NCBI GenBank assembly: GCA_014898415.1
Contig: RCTD01000011.1
Coordinates: 1,178,001-1,242,000, forward strand
Direction: 5' to 3'
Length of the DNA: 64,000 nt
DNA from: Stromatinia cepivora
Taxonomy: Eukaryota; Ascomycota; Leotiomycetes; Helotiales; Sclerotiniaceae
Positions within the stretch are counted from its first letter, which is position 1; every line of letters starts with the position of its first letter. A program made the translations under genes and the position numbers. The notes below the pieces were generated by a model. That model did not search any database, was not told the origin of the DNA, and saw only the letters and a list, made by a program, of their open reading frames with translations. Shown piece by piece: positions 52,401-62,772 of the stretch.

Positions 52401-54150
52401 CAATAATCAATTCTATCTTCTTTTTTCAGGTTTTTGATATTTGAATTGTATTATTTTTTTATTTAAATAGTATAATCCAATTTACTTTTGTATAATTGTT
52501 AATGATCAATATGAAATAACAATTCCCTCGAATCGATTTTGGGAATGGTCCTGCAATATCGAAATATATAAATTCAAGTTTCTTTGATTTATACGGATTT
52601 AATTGTTTCGGAATATGATTAATCATTTTGGTAAATATATACATTTTGTAGATATCTAATTCAATTAGGATCTTTATTAATTTGATTATATTAAATACCT
52701 TATATAGATTCTTAATCTTATCTGAACCTAGATAATTAAATCTTCAATGTTATAATAGATATTTCTCTTTTTCTTTGAATATTAATTCGTTATCGATACC
52801 TTTAATACCATAAATTATCTCTAAAGAAAAGCCTTTTTCCTAATCATTTTGATATATATTCGAATAGAAAACTATATCCTTATATCCTTTAATTATATAT
52901 GAAACCATATATATTCCGTTTTGTATTTTAATATAAATAACTTTCTTATTATCCTTCTTAAAATATATATAATAAAAATTGAATTCCCTTTACAGTTTTG
53001 TTTTGTAAATCCTTTTTCCTGATAATAAATTTACTTTTAATCCTAATATATATAATATATTTGAGAATAGCATCTTAGAATTATCTTCATATATTATATC
53101 CATTAAACCCCAATAATAATAATATATCACTTTTTCATTAATCTTTATTCTTCATTTAATAATAGGATTTATTGATCTGAATAATAAAGATTGATTAGAT
53201 ATATATAAAGAAGCGTCTATATTGATATACCATTTATTAAAGAAAGTTTTACTAATAATTTCCTTTGTTAAATTACAATCTTTTTCTATTATATCCTCAA
53301 TATCGAAATCTGATTCAAAGATATTATTAATAGGATATACTTGATCTTTTTTATTGAAATAGATCTTTTTTGGATTCAATAATCCCTTTCTCTTTTGGTA
53401 ATAAAAATAATTACAAAGGAATTTATTAGTTCGTATTAAATACAAACAATCTCGTATATAATAATCTTCCTTTTGATATAGATCATAAATATTATTTAGA
53501 ATCTCAAAATTTGATTTTTGATATTGAAAAGCGTATCTAAATCCTTTTGCAATTTATATTTATTTTGATCCATCCTTAAAACGAAATTCCTTAATCTATA
53601 AATGCTTAATCTTATCATTGATATTAAGGCTGATTTGGATATCCAATATATCCATTATTCCTTAATAATCGATTAAAAAACTATATATTAAAACCAAAAA
53701 CAAAATAGTATTTTGATATATTAACCAATAACTTTTGTTTGTAATCCCTAATTTCCTTTTATACTCTTTCAATTTGTTCCAAACTTCGATAATAATTATA
53801 TCGAAATAAATATCAGATTGAAATTTGAAGTTCTAAATCATCATCATATACATATTGATTATAATTATACTGATTCTGGTATATTTCGATTTAAAGTATC
53901 TCCAGAATATATATATTATTGAATATTCGTCGATGAGAACTTCATCATCATCATTAAATATTATACAAATATATGACAATATATTCGTTTCATCCTTTAA
54001 ATATTCCAATTTCAATTCGATATTATAATATATACAATTACTGATTTCATAAACAGATACTATATTAGATCCTGCAATCTATATATATTCGTCTAATATT
54101 TAATCAATTATATAAAACCATTCTTTCCCTTTCAATTATATCTTCATTAA
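49477..54150 (-). pseudogene. Copia A3 gag-pol remnant
   Basis: On the minus strand, right to left: gag (open 53833-54015, EYLKDETNILSYICIIFNDDD); linker with YINIDASLYISNQS (53152-53445); integrase (52459-52644, LEFIYFDIAGPFPKSIRGN, and 52018-52245, WNETIEYNIYIRNYINIDP); reverse transcriptase at about 50.4-51.0 kb; RNase H (49477-49704, DNNQSALALTKNLYLYEQSK and FERFKKMLGLVI). The last stretch keeps the family pattern almost unchanged. Stops separate the stretches. Confidence 0.85.
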
Positions 54151-54609
54151 TCTAAACTATTACTTATAATTGTTTTGATCGAACTTCGAAGAATTATTTG
54201 ATTTCGATATTATAAAGATTTCTTATTGTTTGATAAATATCGAAGATAGTCTTCAAATTTTTAAGATGATTTTAAAAAATGTATTACAAGTAAATTTAAG
54301 AGAATAAAAAAATGTAAAAAATAAAATAATAAGAAAATTCGTAAAATTATATTATAGTATATTTTCTTATAACTATACAAACTTGTTTTTCATTTCTATT
54401 ATAATTCTGTATCAATATTATACAAACTGCTTTCTATTTTGATCTGTAATATTATAAATTATAAACTGTATTATTATATTTCAACTCTATTTTGATAATA
54501 CTATATAAAAACTCTGATTTTCATTCTATTTCATCTTTATTAATTATACTAATTCTTTCTCAATTTGCTTTGTTTTTTAATCATTATTGTACAACCGGAT
54601 TTTATAACT

Positions 54610-54775
54610 TGTTAACTTTTGATACAGAAAATAATAGTATTGTTAATTATATAGATTGAATTAAGGATCTATAATTCTAATAAAAGTAGAATTGAGGTTA
54701 TCCCCAAATATGATCTGTACATCATTGTGATCACATGACCTCAATTCTAATCCTATGATGGCCTCATTTCCAACA
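54610..54775 (-). repeat. A3 5' LTR
   Basis: 166 bp; plus-strand TGTTAACTTTTGATAC to CATTTCCAACA, followed by the duplication GATCT. Confidence 0.92.
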
Positions 54776-55550
54776 GATCTGTAATTTCTTCACTATCGCC
54801 CTGTTAATATTTTTAGTATTTTTAACCTTACCTTTAATTAACTTTCGATATATTGATTTCGCTGGCAAAATATAAATGGATTTCGATAATCATATTAAAA
54901 AAACTTTAAAAATCTCTTTTTTATTCTTCTTGTTAATAATATTCTCCAGCTTATTATTATTTGTTAGCTTATCCATTGATTGTTAATATAATTATACGAT
55001 TATTAGTAAGATAAGTAATGGATTATATTTAACATACTGACAAAGTATTGTTATAAATCCATATATATCTTTGTCAATTTCATCAATTTCTTCATGTACA
55101 TATTTAATATCAGTACAGCTTCTTTCATATCATAGAGTGGTTGCATCAAACCATATTTCTTCTATTTACAAAGGAAGGTTTCTATTCTCTATATAAATTT
55201 AATTTACCGACCCTTCAATTTCTCCAAAAATATAACTTTTTTAGGCGAGTTCATTTCGGCCGCCTATCATTTGTAATAAAACTATAACAAATGGTTTATT
55301 GCGAGGTTAACATTTTCTAATGGTATTATACAAGGTTTCTTTTTTTGGGTATATTCCGTATATGCCAAATCAGATCCTTTTGGAAAAAAGCATTTTTTGT
55401 TTATTACCTTTCCTTTAGGTAAAGATTTCGTATTATCGTAATAAGTAATATGTTTAGTACAATAAAGGTATATCGGATACATGAATTACAAAGGTATGCA
55501 AGCCGAGCACACTATCAATTTGGGAAAGGGCTGAGATATAATGGGGAGAG
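54776..55550 (-). pseudogene. Possible antisense reading frame in H, part 1
   Basis: A minus-strand open stretch 55282-55482 (66 codons) includes KSLPKGKVINKKCFFPKGSDL followed by YTEY. A homologous stretch is readable in the separate H-type fragment at 20577-20657. Leftward, frames carry MNSPKKVIFLEKLKGR and LYDMKEAVLILNMYMKKLMK with stops. No domain is recognised. Just right of it, a polypurine tract (TGGGGAGAG, 55542-55550) marks the start of the H 3' LTR. The evidence for a real gene is the protein-level similarity between two copies; that could also be simple DNA homology. Confidence 0.35.
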
Positions 55551-56105
55551 TAATAAAAGTTTTAAGATATAATACCATAATTGCAATACAAAAATACAAA
55601 GTTTCGAAAATAGGATTCCGATGGGTTTATATAGTTTTTAGAAGAATAGACTATATATGTTTTTATTATTATTATTATTATTGTTTATTTCTTTATTTGT
55701 TATATGAAAATTTTTATATATTGTAACCGCTTCATCGATCGATGGTTTCCCGCAATTATAAATAAACCAGCAATTCATCGGCTTTTTGGGAACAAAGTTT
55801 CGAAGGGAAGGCTTTGTTACGGTTATTGAAAGGATATTATTAATAAAGTTAGGAATCTCTATAAGGAAACAGCTTCATTGTTAAAGGCAAATGTATTACC
55901 GGCGGTCTGTCATCGATTGATTAGAAAATTTTATAAAATCTCTATATTCATTAAACTTTAATATATAATCGACAATTTGTTATTGTTCCGATATCATTCT
56001 TTATTGGATTTAAAAGAAAGAGATTCTTCTAATTAGAAAAGGATAATAAAAAGTTTTATAACTGTTTAAGGACTAATTGATTCTTTGCCATTTGTGACTC
56101 TGACA
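55551..56105 (+). repeat. H 3' LTR
   Basis: Starts TAATAAAAG after the polypurine tract and ends GTGACTCTGACA. The terminal 275 bases match 35802-36076 and about 21290-21567. It contains a short ATT run (55666-55682), the site of the (TTA)100 expansion in the 21-kb copy. Confidence 0.65.
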
Positions 56106-56110
56106 ATTAT

Positions 56111-56322
56111 AGTTGGAAATAAACTAGTGGAAATAACCGGAAATAAACTATTGGAAATAACATGGAAGCTAAGACTAGTAGAGCTATAAATAAGATCATT
56201 CACTAATAATAGAAAGCTAATAATAGAGTAGTATAGTTTTGTTTTGAGTATATATATTAAGATTACAGAAAAAACCTATTCTACGAGAGTTCTAAGGCCT
56301 TTACTTATGCTTTTTCCAACCC
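56111..56322. repeat. LTR-like solo repeat with four GGAAATAA motifs
   Basis: Bounded by GTTGGAAA near the left end and TTTCCAAC near the right end (8-bp inverted termini). GGAAATAA occurs four times at 56115, 56129, 56139 and 56153. No target duplication could be fixed, so its identity as an LTR is a guess from its ends and size. Not heavily mutated. Confidence 0.4.
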
Positions 56323-57245
56323 CCTGTAGATTCTGAAATACGTCAGTGGCGTTCGATATTCGAATTTCGTCGAATTTTATCGAATAATTGATTTATAATT
56401 CAATTTTACAATAATTTTTATTCAAAATAAATACTCTTTATTTCGAATATTATAATTAATTGCGCAATTTGCGTAATGAATTTTTAAGATCGTCGACCAT
56501 CCGCATTAGTACTAGCTCCAATATGAAATTTCCAAAAATTTTAATAAAGAAAAAAAAAGGAATTCTTTATTTAAAATATAATTTAATTGTTTCTTTAATA
56601 AAGAATATAAAGAAATCATAAAATTTCTTTAATAATATCAAAATATTATTATTTTAATATAAAGATATATTTTAATTAAATTCATTAATTGTTTATTTGA
56701 ATCAATATTTTTAAGTGTTTAGAATGATGTTTATTAAAATACAACAATATTATAAGAAGGAAAAGATACAAAGAAGGAAGAAGAAGAATCCGAGAAAATC
56801 AGTCTCAAATAAGAATAAAATGGCATTTCCCTCCATTCTATCCATCCCTTGCAAAGCGCGCATCACCCCCACGCGTCAAGCATTTGAATTCCGATCAGAT
56901 GAAATAATGTATAAATGAATGGAATGAAGTGAATAGAATGCAATAAGTGGAGGGAATGCGTGAATGGATTCTTCAAACCATTCCCGACAGATTGATTGAT
57001 TGATTGGTTGATTGAAGGTCAGATACAGAAAGAGTGGGGAGGGAGGAAACGCTTGGCTTGGATGAGCTTGGAATCCTCGGCACGCACAGTGAATGCTTAG
57101 GTCAGAAAGGCGACATACTTGAGGAGAGATCACCAAGTCATAGAGACCAGAAATGTATTTTCAAACTCTCATAGTCCGGCAAACTTTATTACCAAAGCCT
57201 TTTATTCCAAACCTGATCTTTTTACCTCCACGGACTAAGCTACTA
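56323..57245. other. Spacer downstream of kinase 2
   Basis: AT-rich to about 56.8 kb, then balanced. Includes four tandem GATT units (56993-57008). An open frame at 56876-57136 on the minus strand lacks recognisable features. The last stretch is likely the 3' UTR of the kinase gene. Confidence 0.45.
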
Positions 57246-58700
57246 TCATCCTGTGGTAGAAGCTGTCGATAGACCACTGTCTAGAAATGACTTTTCAGCC
57301 TCCCAGAACTCTGCAAGATCCACCACCGAAGGACGTTCATTTGGATCCTTCTCCATACATTTCTCGACCATTCTGATCCAATGAAGAGGGAGGTTGTTCT
57401 CGTTGCCCCAAGTGATCCGGACATGGTTAGGGTGCTCAACCTCATCAAAGTCATCGGCGGTCTGGCTCAGAAGCATCCACATAGTCCTTCCCAACGCAAA
57501 CACCTCCGCCAGCTCCAGGGCTCTAGGGCAACTTGCTTGCCATCCCGGAAAGACATTCCAGACATTAAAGCTCTCCTGCCCGCTACCTTCCGGCATGTTT
57601 CGGCGTTCTGGGCCAGTGTACTTGGTGTACACCAGCTTGGTAGCTCGTCGTCCCCCATTAGTATCCTGCTCGTCCACATCCCAGGTCCCGTCCGCCTCTG
57701 GAGCGAGCGTGGTTGCTGGTGCGCCACTTTGCTCCCAGTCAATAAGGATCAGGCTCTCTTCGTTATCTACAATGAAATTTCCGGGTTTGATGTCCATATG
57801 GAAAGTATGCATGACTCGGTGCGTGTGCGCAATTGCTAGAGACATTTGGTGGCACCATTTGGCTTTCTGCTGTTGAGAAATCTGCGTTCCGGTTGAGTTT
57901 GCTGCTGCGATCACAGTGCTAAGATCACCTCTAGGGAAAAAGGTTGATAAGTGACCCATAAGCACCGAGTTAACATCCGAGCTGCGAACGGAAACCAGGA
58001 TCTCGGGGGGTGATTGAATATTGGGATGCGGTGGTATGCCCGCAATCAATTTGCTTGACCGCCGCCAGGTTTCCACCATAGTATGAGCAAACTCATCGTC
58101 GTCATCGTGAAGCTGTAGGTAGGTCTGGAAGTCGATGCCCTTGAAGACATATATTGATGGTTCCCCCGAGCCCGCTTGGACTCGCACTCGCTTGCAGCAG
58201 CCTCTACCGCCCATGGCCTCGAGCAGAACAACCTCTGAGATGTCGATGATGCGAGGAGAGTGATATTGGGCTACTAGGTCGCTCGGCTTGATATTGCGAA
58301 GGAGATCAAGGTATTGATTAAAGAGAGGTTCCCGATAAGCTAGCCAGATGATTTCTCCAGTTTCGTTAGAGGTGAGATCAATCACAGTACCTGGTTCAAG
58401 GATTGCCGGCTCGGTGATACAACTGGGCCAGATCGTAGCTATAGTAGACCAGATAGCGCTTCGCATAGCTCCTCGATCTTGGAAGGTGAATGCCTCGTTC
58501 GACACCTCGAGGTCGTGATAGCAGCTGACGATCCGGTTTGACAGTGATTGGCGTAGATTATTGATGTTCAGGTGGAAACGAAAGATGAGTGCCCTTCCTT
58601 GTCCGAGGACTTGGGCATAAACGTTGGTTTCATTTTCGTTGTCGCCCCAGATGCTGTCAGGACTGACGCCGAGCGCTAGGAGAGGCTGTCCCTCACCCAT
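57246..58700 (-). CDS. Atypical protein-kinase-like protein, 484 residues
   Basis: Single open frame of 484 residues starting MGEGQPLLALG, with balanced composition and no stops. Residues 1-150 form a fungal-type N-terminal region without a known domain. The kinase fold follows: candidate ATP-binding Lys187 (YVFKGID), catalytic loop HMDIKPGNF (301-309, with D303, K305 and N308), and metal-binding loop DWE (321-323) instead of DFG. GPE (363-365) lies in the APE position, ALGRTMWML at 402-410, and the conserved Arg457 in NERPS. The glycine loop is not obvious. HxD-K-N and the DFG aspartate are all present, so activity is possible. The DWE motif resembles the phosphotransferase side of the kinase superfamily. 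Substrate and pathway unknown. It is the largest intact gene in the window. Confidence 0.85.
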   Translation of the reverse strand: MGEGQPLLALGVSPDSIWGDNENETNVYAQVLGQGRALIFRFHLNINNLRQSLSNRIVSCYHDLEVSNEAFTFQDRGAMRSAIWSTIATIWPSCITEPAILEPGTVIDLTSNETGEIIWLAYREPLFNQYLDLLRNIKPSDLVAQYHSPRIIDISEVVLLEAMGGRGCCKRVRVQAGSGEPSIYVFKGIDFQTYLQLHDDDDEFAHTMVETWRRSSKLIAGIPPHPNIQSPPEILVSVRSSDVNSVLMGHLSTFFPRGDLSTVIAAANSTGTQISQQQKAKWCHQMSLAIAHTHRVMHTFHMDIKPGNFIVDNEESLILIDWEQSGAPATTLAPEADGTWDVDEQDTNGGRRATKLVYTKYTGPERRNMPEGSGQESFNVWNVFPGWQASCPRALELAEVFALGRTMWMLLSQTADDFDEVEHPNHVRITWGNENNLPLHWIRMVEKCMEKDPNERPSVVDLAEFWEAEKSFLDSGLSTASTTG

Positions 58701-58990
58701 GGTAGGTAAAGATCGAAGCAGGTAGAGATGGAGGAAGAGGATCGAGGCTGGAGATGTGGGGCTTGGATGTGGGGCTTAGATATGAGGCAACAACCTGGGT
58801 CGTTACGGAGTTGTTATGGTGACTTGTGGCCTAGAATTGCTGCCTCAGGAAGGAGCCCACTTTTCTTAAAAATAACCATTTTCCTCCTCGCTTATGGCCT
58901 TTAGTCTAGCGGGTGCCTGACTCTCGAGGCATCAGTCATGTGATTTTTAGTATCTCTGCCGGGAGAGTTTAGTCGGCCAATTCCTAAATC
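58701..58990. promoter_or_regulatory. Upstream region of kinase 2 with a 13-bp tandem repeat
   Basis: GATGTGGGGCTTG (58753-58765) is followed by GATGTGGGGCTTA (58766-58778) and a partial third unit GATATGAGGC. It lies 50-90 bp upstream of the kinase start codon, so it is in the 5' UTR or core promoter. A binding role is inference only. No TATA box was identified. Confidence 0.35.
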
Positions 58991-59690
58991 GTGTGTTTTG
59001 AATTCGCTTTTCGCCCATTTTTATATATATATTAATTTCGTTCGGTTGTGTCATATTATAATTATTAATCGAAAATTGTATTATAGATAGATATAATATT
59101 TATCTATATTTTGCACTTTTTACTTTTATGAAATTTCAATTAGTATTGATTTAATTATTATATTTATAAGTTAGATTTCCAACCCGGAAAGATAAATTTT
59201 ATATATCAGATAAAATGATTTCATTATAACAAAAATTAAATCTTTATTTCATTTTAAATCGAATAATAATGAAATTTAAATATCATATAGTTTATATCCT
59301 ATACAAACTTTAATATTATTTATAATTTATTGGAATGAAAATTAGGAGATATCAAAATTAGGAATGAAAAGAAATAGAGAAATCAATTCTGTATTATAGC
59401 TAATTGAAGATCTAAAGGGATTAGAAAATGGATCAAATAGTAGATCTGCATCTTCTCGACCAGTAGATTCTATATTATATAACAAATTATCTATAAGTAC
59501 AATAATTGAAAATTTATCACATAAAGTATATTTTGGTAAGGATCTGATACACGTTATTTAGGAGATGGCCGATTAGACCTTTTGGAAGAGTTCGCTTAAA
59601 ATATCCAATCAAAAAGCATAAAAACTCTGGAAGAAGGTCGATATGAAAACTAGACTATATGGCCTTGTCATTTCCTCTTTTGTCAGACTC
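58991..59690. other. AT-rich stretch, nothing recognised
   Basis: AT-rich sequence with no open frame of note and no match to the other repeat families in the window. Confidence 0.4.
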
Positions 59691-60600
59691 TTTCCTATCT
59701 TGGGGCTACACGCGAGTCGGCAGCGCGGATCAAGTTTTATTGCTTAAAGCTTCTATCTATGCTAAAGCTTCTCATTGCTAAAGCTTTGCTATAGAGATGA
59801 AGAGAAGAAGAGAAGAAGTGCTTTTGCTCTCTTCGTTATCTCCCTCATTGTCAATTTAGGTTTTCGATATTTCTACGTATTTTATCTGCATGTTTCTTCC
59901 GACAGTTCCCGCCCCAAGTCACTTGCTATCCATATTCCTATACTTTTTGCTTACGTTTGTTTCTTTCACCTTCAACTTCCTTTGTTGTATGAAGCAATTC
60001 CCAACTATCTTCAGGTTACCGCCGTTGTCGCCGCAAAGGTGATTTCCCCGGTTACTTACGCACAGATTATGAGGTGGGGTACCATCTGAACGTTGCTTCT
60101 CGTCATGCATACCCGTCAATACGTATCGAGCAAACCTCATTTCTTCCTAATTAGGAAGGTCAATACCTCCTCTTCGAAATAACCGAGGTTGTCCGGGTAT
60201 TGCAAATCTACTATCGGGCGAACGGAGGGATAGAGCCAACGATACCTAGCATAGTATTCCCTGCCTGTCGGAGGAATTGAGATAATGCACATTATCCCAG
60301 TGTGGCCTTTTATTATCTGATTTTTATAGTAATTCTCTTCTTTCTTTATGGCTTCTTGATTAAAAGTAATCGTCAATATTATTGCCATCGATAATATCGC
60401 GGGGTTCAAACCTTCGATCTGCATGGCGTAGTTTTGACGAAGACATTCCTGGCACGACGAGGGATGTGATAGAGCTTCGGCAATCCATTTCTATGGAAGA
60501 GATTTCTTGCAGGTAGATAGATCCTATATCATTGATGGTAGCTGTAGACTGCCTGAAAATTCCTCTATCGAGGAACCAAAAGTAATATTCTCCTTTCTTC
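59691..60600. other. GC-balanced region with unassigned open frames
   Basis: Base composition is close to that of the intact genes, but only short overlapping open frames exist: plus 59775-60089, minus 60137-60424 and minus 60360-60602. None has a recognisable motif. A small repeat of GCTAAAGCTT occurs near 59742-59790. The stretch may be decayed genic DNA belonging to the unit to its right. Confidence 0.35.
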
Positions 60601-60613
60601 AATTTTTAATACA

Positions 60614-60936
60614 ATGGCTTACATCGAATTAGTTCTCGCAAATCATGTAGTTCCATACCTTGGAGAGAGTTGCCTGTTAACCGTTTCCAAATCTTCACCC
60701 TTGCGACGTTAGTATCTGCGGTTTATATGGACATGAATCGGATTGAAGCTTCAATATCTGGGTGGTTCAATGATCCTCCAATGGCTCCGCCTATACAAGA
60801 AATCAGTCATAGGAGACCAGGTGGTAAGTCAAATGGTAAAACAACAATTACAGAACAATTTTTGTACCTCCCAGAAGCCTCTGCATCAGGGTTTGATTGT
60901 TTCAGAAATATGAAACTGAAGTTGAAATTTGTTTGA
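60614..60936 (+). pseudogene. Unrecognised gene fragment
   Basis: The open frame 60670-60936 reads MPVNRFQIFTLATLVSAVYMD, then ASISGWFNDPPMAPP. A GTAAGT-like donor (60823-60828) follows RRPG, so the coding part may end there and splice onward. An earlier ATG (60614) is in another frame. It has a hydrophobic N-terminal segment that could be a signal or membrane anchor. No family recognised. It may be the first exon of the unit at 61011-62049, but no joining frame was established. Confidence 0.3.
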
Positions 60937-61010
60937 AATTTGTTTGTTCACGCCAATTATTCTTTCCCTGATCGATTGCTCAACAACCCGAATTTCTGGA
61001 TATCACTGAT

Positions 61011-62049
61011 ATGAGTTTCAATAGCACGATGAACACTACTTCCAAGGTAGGTGCCTCTGCAGCGGCTCCGCGGCAGTCTTCACATGGGGCTCCCAGAACT
61101 CGCAATGTTGAATTGAAGACTCCAAAATCTGCAAAGCATCAACCCCGCGCTTCAGGCTCCACTACCACACCAATCACAAATCAAGCTACATCCACTACGT
61201 CCTCAATGCCCTGAACACCCGCAACAACATCTGCATTGCAAAATTCTACCACCTCTGTAGCTTCTGCATTCCGCCATGTGAGCCCTCCCACTCCAACTCC
61301 TTCCAGTGCTAAATATTCCCGTGCTTCCTCTACATTGCCGTCGCAAGGATCCAAGACGGATGCTCCTCCAATAAGCGGTAGTATTTCCGATGGAAATTGG
61401 CAAAATCGTGTTATGTAACCAGGCTCTCTTATGACCACCCATTGGCCAGATAAGCCTACCGGGAAGTTTGTTCCACATCTTGACGCTGGAAGTTCCTCTC
61501 AAATGAATGTCTACCCCAATCTTGATGGTTATACCAACGATGCAGACTTTCGTGAGGCAAAGCGTGTTAGGCAAGCTGGTGTTGTGTTGGGGAATCTTGG
61601 AAGATCGAACAATTGCTTTATATTGTTTCTTTGGATTGCGCTTAGAATATCGTTATATGATGTTAAATCGAGTTTAAAGTTCTGATTTAGTTTTTAGTTC
61701 CACCCACTCCAATCATATCTTTTACTACTTGGTTCCAATGCCTCAATATAGAGTTCGATTTCATGCGTACCAAATGTTAAGTCCGGCACAACGCCAACAT
61801 ATTGAAGGTTTGCAACATCCACTTCGAAGCTTTGCTCCGGATAGTCGTGGATTGTTTGAGACATGGAGTATGATTCAGCGGACAAATCGGCACGGTCAGC
61901 CTGAGCCACCTTCAAACGATCTACATGCAAATTCGCCTGTTGAACCACAGCCAAGAGACAGGGTACCGGACGGAGTCTGTACCTGGATTAGATTGTTGAG
62001 TTTTATGATTCGCAACCAGGTACTCGTCCGATATATAGAACCACGCTAA
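61011..62049 (+). pseudogene. Decayed Ser/Thr/Pro-rich protein gene
   Basis: One frame runs from MSFNSTMNTTSKVG (61011) to about 61605, through a TGA at 61212-61214 and a TAA at 61416-61418. Both stops would be sense codons (CGA, CAA) before a C-to-T change. The product is rich in Ser, Thr, Pro and Ala and probably disordered, then more ordered (TTHWPDKPTGKFVPHLD; DADFREAKRVRQAGVVLGNLG). A likely intron ends at a TAG near 61748, and an exon follows (VRFHAYQMLSPAQRQHIEGLQ to about 62049). Further coding-like text near 62.46-62.63 kb (YDPLHIYRVTRILSLEPF; CDKCCSEPSAP) may be a last exon after an acceptor CTCTTCACAG. Function unknown. Confidence 0.5.
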
Positions 62050-62772
62050 GAACCAGAATTCTGTTCCCTTAAATATCTTCTGATTCTTAATCTCCCTTCC
62101 TTTTCTTTTCTTCTTCAACATCATCAAAGGAAGCTTTTCAAGCTTCAAGTTCTCCCCCCCACCAACCCCTTTACATAGCATGTATAGCATTAGCCCTCTC
62201 TTAAAGAGGAGCATAGCCTGGCTTAAAACTCCGGCATATGCGCATATAAGAGCATTTTCGAATAGCCTCATATGCAACAAATTAAGCATTTTGCCGGTTT
62301 GTTCAAGCTGAGCTATTCCCACCAAATTCTTCGAATTTGCCACCCACATGATGAAGTGAAGAAGACCATAAAACGCAAATTGAAATTCTTTGAACAAAAT
62401 TGGGATAACCATTTTCCACTTGTGCCGTGCTCTGAATGAAGCCTTCTGCTTTTACCTCTTCACAGGAAGAAGCGTGACTACGACCCTCTTCACATTTATA
62501 GAGTGACCCGAATACTTAGTCTTGAGCCTTTCCGTAATGGCGATATTGTGATACTGTGTGACAAGTGTTGCTCCGAACCAAGTGCTCCTATAAACTTGGG
62601 TGAAGTACCTGATTGTATTAAAAGTTTACCTCAGTGATGAAGGAAATTTTAATCTCCCTTCGCATTACAAACGAATCTTGGAAGAACTCTAGGCTATAAT
62701 ATTAATGCAACAATATTCACTTATCAAACACAGACTGGTTTAATAACCACACAAAGGCATAACCCTCGTGCC
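62050..62772. other. Decayed genic region up to the hAT border
   Basis: Balanced composition. Contains a likely splice acceptor (CTCTTCACAG, about 62457-62466) and a coding-like stretch to about 62635 with two Cys pairs, possibly the end of the pseudogene on the left. The long minus-strand frame 61921-62412 shows no domain and is not supported. Confidence 0.35.

Larger units (their letters stand above)
49279..54775 (-). mobile_element. Copia-type LTR retrotransposon A3, complete structure
   Basis: 5497 bp on the minus strand; LTRs 49279-49444 and 54610-54775 (166 bp each). Perfect GATCT duplication (49274-49278 and 54776-54780). The purine tract (AATAGGGGAG on the minus strand) next to the 3' LTR is intact. 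Third copy of the A family, inserted in the 3' part of Gypsy H. Somewhat less mutated than A2: several pol stretches of 60-97 codons remain open. Confidence 0.94.
35660..56105 (+). mobile_element. Chromodomain Gypsy retrotransposon H, split by three insertions
   Basis: The same-direction repeats 35802-36076 and 55831-56105 (275 bp each, ungapped) act as LTR ends (both end CA). Between them, plus-strand translation gives gag, protease, reverse transcriptase, RNase H, integrase and chromodomain in Gypsy order, interrupted by G2 (ATTAA duplication), a 309-bp solo LTR (TCTTT) and Copia A3 (GATCT). Subtracting these leaves about 7.6 kb. The 5' border (about 35.66 kb) is approximate because the 5' LTR has lost sequence. 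The 3' LTR is followed by ATTAT, but no clean duplicate was found on the left. RIP-type stops throughout. Confidence 0.7.

Noticed and set aside
57381..57876. Two overlapping plus-strand frames of 152 and 160 codons
   Set aside because: Antisense to the intact kinase gene, whose motifs are clear; typical shadow frames in GC-balanced coding DNA.
61921..62412. 163-codon minus-strand frame
   Set aside because: Runs antisense to the better supported decayed gene and shows only a hydrophobic, low-information translation.
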